DNA from: Pictodentalium vernedei
Taxonomy: Eukaryota > Mollusca > Scaphopoda > Dentaliida > Dentaliidae
Direction of reading: 5' to 3'
Assembly: GCA_031216915.1 (NCBI GenBank)
Contig: CM062293.1
Coordinates: forward strand, 154,450,285 to 154,514,284
DNA length: 64,000 nt
Below are positions 35,596 through 47,472 of the stretch, one piece after another. The position numbers were made by a program, and so were the translations under genes. Every line of letters begins with the position of its first letter. The stretch's first letter is position 1. The notes beneath the pieces are model-generated. The model did not search any database and was not told the origin of the DNA. It worked only from the letters and a program-made list of their open reading frames with translations.

Positions 35596-38034
35596 AATTC
35601 TGATCGGTTGATTTTGAAAAATCTTCTCCTCTGAAACCACAGGGCCAAATGTTTTGAAACTTTGCATGGCTGATGATTACGCTCCCCCCTCTACCAATTT
35701 CATATACAGGTTTGAGGTCATGTCTAGATGAGAATGCACCCTTTTGGTTGCGATTGGTCAACCGTGATGGATGCCTGAGTCCAAAACCTGAAAATCATTA
35801 GCACAGTCTACAGGTTGTATTTATGAAGGAATTTCATTGTAACTTGGTAGGATGCCTCTCTATAATATCTAGATGAGAACGTCCCCTTTTGGTCATGATC
35901 TGTCAACCGTGATGGCTGCAAAAAACCAAAAACTTTTAGCACAGTCTACAGGTCATATTTAATATGGAGGGATTTCATTGGAACTTGGTAAGTCGGCTCC
36001 ATATAATGTCTAGATGAGAACGTTCCCTTTTGGTCAACTCTGACGGCTACAGGGGCCCGAAAACCTTTAGCACAGTCTATAGGTCATATTTATGAAGGGA
36101 TTTCATTGTAACTTGGTAGGATGACTCCAGATAATGTCTAGATGAGAACGTCCCCTTTTGGTCGCGATCATTCAGCCGTGACCGCTGCCAAGCTCAAAAC
36201 TTGAAAAACTTCAGCACAGTCTACAGGTTGTATTTAAGGAGGGATTTCATTGTAACATAGTAGGTTGATTCCATATAATGTCTAGATGATAACTTCCCCT
36301 TTTGGTTGCGATTGGTCAACTGTGGTGGCTGCAGGGGTCCGAAGCCCGAAAACCTTTAGCACAGTCTGTAGATCATATTTATGAAAGGCAGGGACCAGCC
36401 TAGGGGGGAATTTTAGGGAGACTTCAAGTCTCCCTCCAGAAAAAATAGGGAGACTGCAGAGTCATGTAGGGAGACTTCATAGGCAAGTGGGAAAAATTAA
36501 GAATATTCATGTACCACCCCCCGCCGCCCCTTCATATTTTCAATTTATGGTCCTCCATTAACGTATAAATAATCCATGTCCAGTTGTCTGTGATGCATCT
36601 GTGCCAGGTTAAAAAATCACAATGTAATTATTGACTGAAAATCCCCCACTGCTACCTTCTCCTTCATGACCCCTCACCTCTTCTTCGTGCCACTCCCCCA
36701 TCACCCTCCTGTGGTTGCCTTTCAACAAAGTCTACTAAGCTAATAATTTCCTAAGTCTGAAAGTGTGAACAGGACCAGATGTAAGAAGGTTGCTTGGGAG
36801 GTACTTTGTTAGTTAATAAACAAAATACATTCTGGGGTCGAGTATTTTGTAAAAGAAATGTCATTCCGCATCATTTTTATGGCATTCCGGTGTCATTCCG
36901 CGTCATTTCATGTCATTCCGATGTTTAGGAGGACCCTTTTTCAAGATTGTCCACATGCACACTTGTGTCCTGTACAAAGCTTTTCTTGACATCACTAAAG
37001 CTTTTTTTCATGTGTTTCAATTCCATTCGTGTTTTTCTGGGAATAGACAGCCCAACAGTTAACAGTCGTCAGCAAATCGAAATGAAAATAATGTGTTATA
37101 AAATACGTCCGTTGTGTATACATTTTCGGCATCCTAAGCGACGTAACCTACTTTCAAACTGGGTTGTTTTGTTGAGTCGCGTAAGTCACCTATTCTCCTT
37201 TCGACACTTGAAGCTCCGACTGGAACGCAACAAAATAGAAATAAAAAAATCCGCCAAAAGCGACAATGGACAATTGCTTGTCGTGTGATTTCAAATAAAT
37301 GGACGTTTATTTGACGAATTAAAATGCCCATTTATCACACTCGAGCACATTCGATTTTTGAAAATAGTCGTTTTCATGTAAACCTCGCATCACTCAGTTC
37401 AGCCTTTTCTCATTTTGGCCAATTTTTAGAGGGCGACTTGTAATCGCCCCGACTATTTTTCTAGGCGACTTTGGGCTTAGAAGGGCGACTTAATCGCCCT
37501 AGTCGCCCTCACGGCTGGTCCCTGATGAAAGGATTTCATTGTAACTTGGTAGGATGACTCCAGATAATGCCTAGATGAGAACGTCTCCTTTGGTCACGAT
37601 CATTCAACCATGACGGCTGCCCGAGCCCAAAACCCAGAAAACTTTAGCACAGACTACAGGTCATGTTTATGAAAGGATTTCATTATAACTTGTAGGATGA
37701 CTTGGTATAATGTCTAGATGAGGATATCCCCTTTTGGTTGTGATTGGTCAACGGTGATGGCAACACAGGCCCAAAACCTTTAGCACTGTCTACAGGTCGT
37801 ATTCATGAGGGGATGTCATTGTAACCTGATAGGATGACTCGTTTTGGAATAATTTCACTTTAAATTGGTAACTTTCGTTGATATACATTAACTGTGAGGG
37901 CCACATACAGAAATTAACATATTCCCAATTATCACAATTCTTGTCTTATTTCATAATCCTTTCATAAATATTGAACATTATCCTTTTCATCAAACATAAC
38001 ACGCAGACAAGTTAAGCTACAGTGTTATTGACAC
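35596..38034 (+). repeat. Composite of tandem units of about 128-146 bp, interrupted by a hAT
   Basis: After the resumption of the AGCTCACCTGGCC-family sequence (35597-35700), a different tandem series starts. TCTAGATGAGAAC or a variant recurs at 35722, 35868, 36009, 36137, 36281, 37569 and 37712, and subtracting the hAT gives spacings of 128-146 bp. Units share GCACAGTCTACAGGT and GATTTCATTGTAACTTGGTAGG. The series ends in AAGCTACAGTGTTATTGACACTTTCATTG, the 3' terminus of the TAGCTCAAC family, so it is probably the core of another member. Confidence 0.75.
36389..37524. mobile_element. Non-autonomous hAT element, 1,136 bp
   Basis: The termini CAGGGACCAGCC and GGCTGGTCCCTG are perfect complements over 12 bp and are flanked by ATGAAAGG on both sides (36381-36388 and 37525-37532). 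Subterminal phrases GGGAGACTTCA (left) and GGCGACTTAATCGCC (right) recur. No transposase is recognised; the interior includes a patch of CATTCCG repeats near 36860-36920. Confidence 0.95.
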
Positions 38035-39435
38035 TTTCATTGTAGTGTTGTGCGGTTTTATTTTTCTTGTTTCGGTTCGGTTTCGGTTTGTTTTTTTTTA
38101 AAAAAACTCGGTTTATAGGTCGGTTTTCGTTTTTTTATAGTAAGACATCCGCAGTATCCAACAGAAACTATGTAGTGTCGATATAATGCCCATACTGTCA
38201 TATTTTCAATGATGATTTAATTGGCAGTGACTAGCATTTGTGCTAAGTGTATAAATGGCAGCCATTATCAAAACAAAATAATATAAAAGAAAATAAAATG
38301 TAACAGTGTTCGTAGAATATCACCACTCACCAATTGTAGGCACATCCCCCTCCCCCACACCTCTGGTCTTTGAGTTCAGGCATAAGAGAGTCTATGATGA
38401 ATTGATATTAACTCATGAGTACGAAAAGAGCTAATTCACAATTTCCCAGGGCTCTGGGCAGCCTAACAAATGATCCTACCAGGCATTGCAAATAATAACA
38501 AGCGTTGTCAAGTGGGTCACCTAGATACCCATCCTAACATACTTGACAATGAACTGATGTATGGACTCTTTTCAGTACCCCCCTCCCCTCCCCCCCCCCC
38601 CCCCACACACACACACTCACAGTGGTGACTAGTGCCACCACCCGCCCTAGTAAAATAATCAGCAATCATTTCATGTCAGCCGGGAAGGGGAAAGTCATCT
38701 TGTTTTTAGCTGGGTGGGCTTCAAAACGAACCACTTTACCAAATACCTATTGTCTATCTACCCCCCCCCCCCCCCCCCCCCCCCCACCACCACCTCCTCG
38801 CGCACGCAATGGTTTTTGCTCAACGGAATTGATTTCACAAATTCACTGGTGTACTGTTATATATTGTAACTTGCGTTTGCCTCTTGCCATTCCACTTTCT
38901 ATTTCTAGCACTGATTTGTTCCTTTGGTTGGCCCCCTTAAAGTTAGTTGTGTGGGAATGCAACCGTGGCACGTTGACAGCGATATTACGGAACGCAGCTT
39001 TTTACTGTGGATATGGACGATTCGGTCTTGGGACGTTTTGGTTCAAGATGTTTTGGCCTTCATATATTGAACTAAATAGAATAAGAACTTGCGGTTTCGT
39101 GTTTTTTGTTGGCCGAAACCTTCAGAACAAATCGCCTCAGGTCGGAACGTCCCAAGACTGAATCGCAGTAAAACCTCTTCCCAGATAAGCACATCAAGGG
39201 AGGCAACAGACTACATCCGAAACACGTGGTGGGGTAACCTGTGACAAATGTTATTTTCAAATACGACAATGAAATGCCAAGACCTTTTTCTGATATGATA
39301 TTATTCACTGTCCAACAGATTGTAGATAAGTAATTTTAATTAAACTGATTGACTATGTCAGACAAACCTGTTCAAAAACGAAGCCAATTGCACAAGATAT
39401 TTCCCGTAATCAGTGAAATGTGGGCGTGTTGGCTG

Positions 39436-40701
39436 TAGAGCTGAAACGGTTAACCAGTTAACCGTTGACGGTTCGGTTTTGATTATGACCGGTTATAAAT
39501 TTTGTAACCGTGGTTAACCGTTCTGTATCTTATGAAGAGCGATGCAGGCAGAAATTAATAGAAAGTAAGTTTTTGTCTGAAGTTTCATGTTGCTGTATCT
39601 AATACGCTAGTAATAGCACAGTAAAAGGTAATTCAAGCATTGCTTTGGGCATAGCTGCACGCCTGTAGGTGAACCCGATATCACCCCTTTCATTGTTATT
39701 GCTGAGAGTTGACAAGATTCGACAGAAATCGACAAGAGTTTTGGATTCTGGCATCATTGTCATTCTGCAACTCTGTCGCATAATCCGACTCGCATTCCAC
39801 ATGTTTCAGGGACCGGTTCAAAGTTATTTGCAGTCAGTATTATTGCGTCATAGCTTGTCTAAATTCTGAATGAATTGTTAACGCTGTTTCATAATACCCT
39901 CCCCCCACCCCACCCCTCGAATTTTTTAAAAGTGACTGCGCATATGCTGCACCCGAGTGTCTGTATTGAAAATGATAAACTCCATGGGAATTGTCGTGCT
40001 TGCACACTGCAGTGACTGCACAGTACTTGGGCTAGGGACAGGGAGATCACATTTTATCAAGTAATATATGCCTTGGTTCTTAGATGTGTGTGGTTCTGGC
40101 CTCTGGGACATTTCATCCTTGAACCGGTTCACTCGGGGACATTTCGGCTCTCGGAAAGGCCGAAACATCACCGTCCTTTACCATACGTAATGAATTTCTG
40201 AGGGAAGATTAATAAGGTTAATTTGAGGATCGCTAAATATGGCAGTGTCAATTCTTCTGTCTTTAACACCGGTTTACGGCAGTGGGTAACAGCATCACGT
40301 GTTCTGCGTCCATTTTTTTACACCCTTTTCATCCGATGAATATGGAATATAAGGCATGTTTAGGTACGTTTGTCACTTTGTTCAGTGGTATTCCTGGAAG
40401 TGACCCATGGATTTACTGGATTACGGTTTTGAACAACAGTTGATCAGTTCATACAGTGACATGCAGCTCACAACGAGGTAGGTGTATTCACAGACGATAA
40501 TACGATTACGATATCGTATCGTTTCTTTATTTTCCAGCCGTCCGAGTGAGTTGTACTTTGTGCGGCCTCACTGCGCTGTACTCCCGGTCATGTTTTCCCC
40601 CAATTTTCTTATGAACTATTAAAATAACCGTTCACCGGTCATTAACCGATTATAGCTCCCGGTTAACCGGTTACAAAAAATTTGTAACCGTTTCAGCTCT
40701 A
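39436..40701. mobile_element. Inner non-autonomous hAT, 1,266 bp
   Basis: The termini TAGAGCTGAAACGGTTAACC and GGTTAC...CCGTTTCAGCTCTA are flanked by a perfect 8-bp duplication GTTGGCTG (39428-39435 and 40702-40709). The paralogous copy at 54671-54678 has the single GTTGGCTG, the empty site. Ends are shared with 9599-10240. Subterminal GGTTAACCG repeats lie at both ends. No transposase is recognised. Confidence 0.96.
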
Positions 40702-40757
40702 GTTGGCTGTCTGTTTTGTCATTCTCACAGAAAACACAACCCATATTTTTATACTGT

Positions 40758-40947
40758 ACCAATGACCCAGACATAGCTGGTGCTAACTCTTAAAAATATA
40801 GGGCCAAACACAAATTTTGCCCCCCAATCCCCAAAATTTGCATCTAAAACCAAAGAAAACATGTCCTGAATGGCCCTCCATACTTCACCTCTACTGCGCA
40901 TGCGCAGTGTCAAGGACGTCCCGAAATTGGCGCCATTAATCATTCTT
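40758..40947 (+). repeat. DIRS left inverted terminal repeat
   Basis: The 190 bp run from ACCAATGACCCAGACATAGC to TTAATCATTCTT and are the reverse complement of 47283-47472, with no difference that I can see. They contain TACTGCGCATGCGCAGT, a small palindrome. Confidence 0.95.
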
Positions 40948-42084
40948 TGTTTGGCCCTTCATCAGTTAACATCTGACTGATCTTTGTGCTTGTAAATCTC
41001 AGTTTAAAGGATTCCAGACACATAAATATTAGTGAAATGGTGATTCTAAGGAGGATATAGAAGGAGGAGAGGAAAAATGAGTGACAGAAAATAATCAGGG
41101 CTGTAACTTAAAATTTTTTGATGAAATTATGTTAAGTTACCTATTTTCGAGGCAACTGCCTGTTGTGGTCATTCTTGTTATCAAGATTACACTGCTTATT
41201 CAGTGTTTTCCTCTCTCCCTTTCCTTCAAGTCCCCTCTTGCTATTCTCCCATGCTTTTGGCATATTTTCTGTAATATTATTACTAAAATTTCTTGGGAGT
41301 TTTAGCTGGATAACAGAATGTATTCTGTTCTTTTCCCCATGTTTACGTCTTCACCTATGGGTGGTTAGGCATAGTGTTCTGCATCTACCATCTGATGTTC
41401 TGCAGTTTCTTCCCTGGAAGTCTCTGTTTTGCATCAGATAGTGTATTATTGGTAACTGATTTCGGGCCAGGGTGCCTGGAGTCTTGATCTAGTGTTTTTA
41501 CACTTATTGTTTACATTTCCAACAGCCCTCTGTGTGAGGGGGGATTTCTTGAAAATAATATCTTGATGTTAATTTAATCATAACTAGACACATTATTATT
41601 GTTCGTAAGTGTTGCATAAATTGTTTAAAATATTTTTAGAATTTTTGTCCACACTTAGACTTGGGATCCATTGGGGCTCAACGTTACTTTTCAGAAACTT
41701 GGGCTGTTCTGAAAAAATATTTTTTCAAAAGTTTTTGATTCAATTATTTTTTCTATGTTAATGGATCTTGTTATTATGTATTTTGATTGTCAGGGGTTGG
41801 TGCGAGTACTAGGACTTTGTTTTCTTTTCACATTGAAAGGATATTGTTCAATTGTAATAAGAGGAAATCTTCCTCTGACTTTCATAATCATTGTATAATG
41901 TAGTCAGTGTACTCGCACTAGCTCCTGTTCTGTATGTGTTGATTACGATGACAATATGGGAAGCGTGTGTCACGGTATGTTAGTGGGAATTGGCCATTCC
42001 GGTCCTTTCCCCGCAGGATCACTTTACTTTATCAATCTCTATTTCAGACGATCATGATCAGGGTGATGTATCCGTGATGTCTTC

Positions 42085-44130
42085 CAAAAAGTGTGCCTCC
42101 GTCGTCACAATTAATGAAGAGCCAGCGGAAAAGTGCTCAGGTAATACGTCAATTGCCTAAGAGGACCCTAGTAGGTTTGACGGCCTTTGACGTCCGCTAG
42201 CTCGCCCGGTGTGGCGTCCATTCATCGAATGGTTCGGCAGCCGGGTTCGTCCGTTGCGGTCTAGAAAGGAGTTTTGGGTGATGCGAGCACTATAAATATC
42301 CATGTGCACACCCAGTGGCGGCGGATTAGAGGGGAGAACGGAGGAAGCCTTTTAGTCTGGTTCATAGCTCGTCCAGGCCCATCCGGGCTGCGAGTGAGAG
42401 AGGCCCCTCTCTTGTACATCAGCATCTGGCCCCAGATGTTGTACAAAATGTCTCGCATTCGGAGCATACGTCCGCCGCTCGGGACGCTCCGTTATATAGA
42501 CAGTCCGGAGAGACTTCAATAAGGCTTCCTCATTCTCATGGCAGCGCACACGACCGCACCTTGGGTATGTGACCTCCGAGATCCAGTCAACTTCACCAAT
42601 CAGAGATTCCTCAGCGACCAGGTCACGCCATCCGATAGCCAGGGACACGAGGCCTGCAGACTCCGGACGTTCGCATAAGAAAGTATGCGGGAGTCAACGA
42701 ACACTGAGCTTCCAGCGGCAAAGCATCGTAAGACCGCTTCTGCACAGGCCTCGGTGACGGACGTGCTATCCCAAATAGCACAACTTATCGCAGCATCCCA
42801 GCAACGACAGAATCTCTGTCGCATAATATAATATCCAACGACGCTGGGTCGGGACGCTCCGCGGAAGCATCAGGTGCGGACGTCCAAAAATTTCATACGG
42901 TCCGACGGGATGTCGAAAGGGATTCGGAGGTTTTCGAGCTTTCCCTTTCGGAACAACATAAGCTGTTGTATATGTCATCCAACGTCATCTTCTAGAGGCT
43001 TCTTCGTCGGACCAGAATGCTGCGATACCGGATAAGAAACTGATAGCGTCGGTGGACTTAGAAATTTTTGGTTTGGTTCAGGGACATCGTCCCTCAGTTC
43101 CGACACAGTCCAATAATGTCTCAGATATGTTCGATTTATTGAACGACGCTATATATATTTTTTATATGCTTGCTATGTACAAGCATATCTGGTTTCTTGT
43201 TCGCAAAATTACTGAGATGTCTTTCAAAAGTGTGCCTCTGTCGTCATAGTTAATGAAGAGCTAGCGGCAGTTAGTGCTCATGGATTACGTCAATCCCCTA
43301 AGAGGTCCCTAGTAGGATTGACGGAGTTGACATTCGCTAGCTCACCCGGTGTAGCGTCCATTCATCGAATGGTTCGGCAGTCGGGTTCGTCCGTTGCAGT
43401 CTTCGGAGCGTATGTCCGCCACTCGGGACGCTCCGTTATATAGACAGTCCGAGTGACTGTCGATAATGCTTCCTCATCCTCACAGCAGCGCACACGACCG
43501 CACATTGGCTACGTGACCTTGAATATCCGGCCAGCTTCGGCATTCAGTGATTCCATGGCGAACAGGTCACGCCATCTGGTAGCCAAGGGACACGAGGCCT
43601 GCACACTCCAGTCGCTCGCATAATAGAAGTATGCACGGGGTAACAAACACGGAGCTTCCAGCGGCAATGCATCGTAAGACCGCTTCTCCACAGGCCTCAG
43701 TGACGGACGTGCTATCCAAAATAGCACAGCTTATCGTAGCATCCCAGCAAACGACAGATTCTCGGTCGGATCAGGAATAATCCGACAGCGCTGGGTCGGT
43801 ACGCTCCGCTGTTGCATCAGGTACGGATGACCGAATATTTCATAGGGTCCGACAGGATGGCGAAAGGGATTCGGATGATTTCGAGCTTTCCCTTTCGGAA
43901 CAACAGAAGCTGCCATACATTTCTTCCGGCATTATCTTCCAGAGGTTGTTCCGTCGGACTACATTGCTGCGATGCTGGATAAGAGACTAATAGCGTCATT
44001 GGACACGGAGTTTTGGATCGGTTCAGGGACATTGTCCCTGAGTTGCCAACGCAGTCCAATAATGTCTTTAGAACATTCGAATTATTGAACGACGCTATAT
44101 ATATATAAGCTTGCTATCAACATGCTAGTA
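42085..44130 (+). repeat. Tandem duplication in the gag-like region of the DIRS element
   Basis: Unit A (about 42085-43215) and unit B (about 43217-44130) share long stretches: GTGTGCCTC.GTCGTCA, GTCCATTCATCGAATGGTTC, GGGACGCTCCGTTATATAGA and TTATTGAACGACGCTATATA. Unit A has about 195 extra bases around 42264-42458. Described as a fossil element; reading frames are not given. Confidence 0.85.
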
Positions 44131-44399
44131 TAGTTTCTTGTCCGCAATGCTCTATTCTGCCTTTCGTGAATTCTAGGAAATAATTGTTTATTGTCAGAAC
44201 TGAGCTTATCGAGAGTTCCTTTGCATCTAAGACGGCGAGACTGAAGACTGCAAATTATCTTTTTCGCCGTCTATGTCAATTCCAACCACGATGTTGGAAA
44301 CGACAATGATAATAGACTTAACTTAGAAGCTTTATCATACGTATACCACCTTACTGAGACGTTTATCATTACGTCTTCAAGAGAAAGAATTCCAGGATA

Positions 44400-45110
44400 T
44401 GATCCTCAATGAGATTTCTTTCAGGGGCAGTAGTTTTTCCATGTATAACTCCGCCCTTCAGTGGCAACCTGGAGTTGGTTAGACGTGACGCAGCCCTAGC
44501 TACATCCACGCGCATGGATAGTAAGGTGAAGAACTCTCTCAGAGTCGCTTCGGTCGCCGAGAAGCTTCTCTTCGACGGCAACCTTTCAGCAATCTTGAAT
44601 TGCTCGATATACACGTTCTCTTGTCTATCAAGTGTAACAAGAGATTCAGACGTGGGCAAACATTCGGTGGTTGACTCAGAGAGTTCCACTGTTGTTGCCA
44701 GATCCGAGTTTTTCGATTATGACGGATGTCAGTCAAACAGGTTGGGACACAATTTTGATCCCAACGGATTCGAAGTGCCAGGGTCTTTGGGTTCCGCAGT
44801 TTTTAGGCAAGCTCCTTACTTCCAAGGAAGAATATTATGTTGGCTTGCACTACGTCATTGGATGAATTTTATTCAGAAACGCATATTCAATCCTGTCCGA
44901 TAATACGACAGTAGTTGCGTATATCCGGAACCAGGGAGGCACTCATTCGGTTCCGTTATTAATTTTAACGGAAAGAATCCTTCTGTTTGTTATAGAACAC
45001 CAAGTTCTGTTTCGGTTCGTCATATTCTCGGTCGTCGGATCGTATTAGCAGACTCCCTTTCACTTAAGGGTCGTTTGTTGCCATCGGAATGGACTATCAA
45101 CAAACAAGTA
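44400..45110 (+). pseudogene. DIRS RNase H region, fossil
   Basis: Short blocks typical of the DIRS/Ngaro RNase H domain are visible: TDVSQTGWD near 44720 and DNTTVVAYIRNQGGTHS near 44900, the latter very characteristic of DIRS-like elements. The segment is broken. Confidence 0.85.
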
Positions 45111-46189
45111 TTCAATCAGATTTGCTATCAATGGGAGCGCCCAGTGATAATTTATTTGCGACACAACTCTCCAATCAATTGTAGATGTATGTGTCACCGT
45201 GTCCGGATCCCTGAGCATATGTAGTTAACGCTCTATCGATCTAGTAGGACGCGATGATAGGATATGCGTATCCTCCAGCGCTGTTGATTCAGCAAGTATT
45301 GCTAGGATTATTCATTCACAATACAATTCTGTTGGTAGCATCTCTGTCTCCACAGAGACGGTGGATATATTTCCTTGGATGTCTACTGTGGGACTTACCG
45401 CGGAAACTTCCTCCACGAGAGGATCTTTTTTCTTTTCTTTTTTTTCCGCTGGGGAAATCGTGTCAACTCTATCACAACCCGCAAGGTCTCAACCTTCACG
45501 TATTCCGTTGTGCGGTCCTTCTTGCTTGGCAAGCATTGTACAGGACGAGCAGTGGACGCGATTCCTAACTGTAGAAGGACCTCCTCTTTGCTATACTATG
45601 CGGCTAAAGTGGAGGGTCTTCCGTCGTTGGTGTAGGGATCTTTATGTTGATATTTTTGATCCCTCCATACCAGACATTGCAAACTTTCTAGTATACTTGT
45701 TTAACGAGATCATCTGCAGCCAGTTACTTTTAAAGGTTATAGGTCTATGTTATCTGATACCTATGCACACCATGATAGTTTACAATGGAGCCTAATGTCT
45801 CTTTATCTAAGTTAGTTTGAAACTTTTCGATAAGAGACCTAGAATCGTTAGATTAATTCCTATTCGGAATTTAGCTTGGGTTCTTATTAATAAAAGCAAC
45901 CATTTGAACCCCTTGAGACAGCAGTTTCAAATTCTGGCCTTTTAAGGCCGCGATTCTCTTAGTCTTCTCTTCTGCTGAAGAGTCTGTGAGCTTCATGCAC
46001 TATCGGTGGACGATTCTCACTTTCGTAGTATCGGGAACTCTATTACCTTTACTACTAATGTTGTATTTTTGGTTAAGAATCAGGCTCCTAATGATATCCG
46101 GAACCTATTGTTCTTAAGGTCCTTCCGTCTTTGAGCGGGCATATGCCTTTACTCTGTCCGGATAGACCTTTATGTATTTATTAACAGAT

Positions 46190-46440
46190 CTCAGTTTATC
46201 AGTTGGACGTAAAGCTTCTTCTGGCTCTGATGCCTAATAGAAGGGTCATTACGGTCCATTCTATTACTTAATGCATTCAGTTAACTATCGGTACTGCTTA
46301 GGATAATCTATCCTTAACTCAGCAGTCTGTGCTTAAGATTCCAGCTCATGAAGTAAGAGCTCTTCTACATCTTGGGCTGACGTATAGTTTTGCTATTATA
46401 AGATTAAGTAGGCTGCATATTGGTCTCAGCCATCCACATT
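46190..46440 (+). pseudogene. DIRS tyrosine recombinase remnant
   Basis: The phrase IPAHEVRAL near 46340 matches the H-x-x-R box of the DIRS tyrosine recombinase C-terminal catalytic domain. The location near the 3' end, just before the internal complementary region, is the expected one. The remnant is broken. Confidence 0.65.
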
Positions 46441-47120
46441 CACAAATTTTTATCTCAGAAATATTGTATCCATTTCTGGAGACCTGCATTATTTAGGTCC
46501 ATTATCAGCTGCTCAGAAAGTCGATCACTTAACAATTGCAACTATAGCTATGTAGGCTTTATGTTCCGGCAGTGACTCCGTCCTGCTGCCCTCTTCGCTC
46601 TGGGCTATTTGACCCAGGGCAAGAAAAAGGGGGGGGGGGGAGGGTGTTCCCTTGGGTCACCTGTTTTATTATGAAAACAAGGGGATACCTCCTCCGGAGT
46701 TAGTAATTCTGAGTGGTTACTGGGATGGTTTCTTAAGTGATAGTTATGTTTTTAAATTCATTCATGTCATAGTTTTAAAGTATAGCATTTGAATATGTCA
46801 TGTGTCAAACGGATGTTATTATACTATCCTTGGACACTTTTAAAAGAGTATAAAGAGTCTCAATTCTTTGGACTAACTTTATTTATTGGCTTACTTTAAA
46901 AATAATTAGTATAAGAATTATGCTGCATATTAATAGAGAACATGGATGTTATGATGCTCAATTATAGAAGGTATTGTGTCTTTCTAATTTGTCATAAATA
47001 AGAAAGATACACGTGAAGCCTATTTCTCCTTTTCTCCTCCAGGAGATGACTCTATTTTATATAGTTGAGCTTATTGGATTTTCCACTATGTCCTGGGCCC
47101 TCCAGCCTTTTTACTGTTCA

Positions 47121-47208
47121 GCTATGTCTGGGTCATTGGTACAGTATAAAAATGTTAAAAAATTTTATAGTAATTTATATATTTTTTATACTTACCAATG
47201 ACCCAGAC
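47121..47208 (-). repeat. DIRS internal complementary region
   Basis: The first 33 bp (47121-47153) are the reverse complement of the element's left end (40745-40777). The following 55 bp (47154-47208) are the reverse complement of its right end (about 47458-47512). The two meet at 47153/47154, so the region is complementary to the joined ends of a circularised element, as the DIRS replication model predicts. Confidence 0.95.
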
Positions 47209-47282
47209 GGGGATGGCCCTCCCAGGAGTTGGGAACTCATACCTCCTCGCTGAGGACATAGCGCTTACCAGGCACTGTTGGT

Positions 47283-47472
47283 AAGAATGATTAATGGCGC
47301 CAATTTCGGGACGTCCTTGACACTGCGCATGCGCAGTAGAGGTGAAGTATGGAGGGCCATTCAGGACATGTTTTCTTTGGTTTTAGATGCAAATTTTGGG
47401 GATTGGGGGGCAAAATTTGTGTTTGGCCCTATATTTTTAAGAGTTAGCACCAGCTATGTCTGGGTCATTGGT
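47283..47472 (-). repeat. DIRS right inverted terminal repeat
   Basis: This is the reverse complement of 40758-40947 over all 190 bp. Beyond it lies a 40-bp AT-rich tip that is specific to the right end. Confidence 0.95.

Noticed and set aside
42040-42145. Exon-like segment preceded by a T-rich tract and AG
   Set aside because: It lies inside the DIRS element and is duplicated near 43220 as part of the gag-like block, so it is not a host exon.
42352-44689. Minus-strand open frames of 98 and 106 codons
   Set aside because: They are opposite-strand shadows of the DIRS gag-like and RNase H regions.
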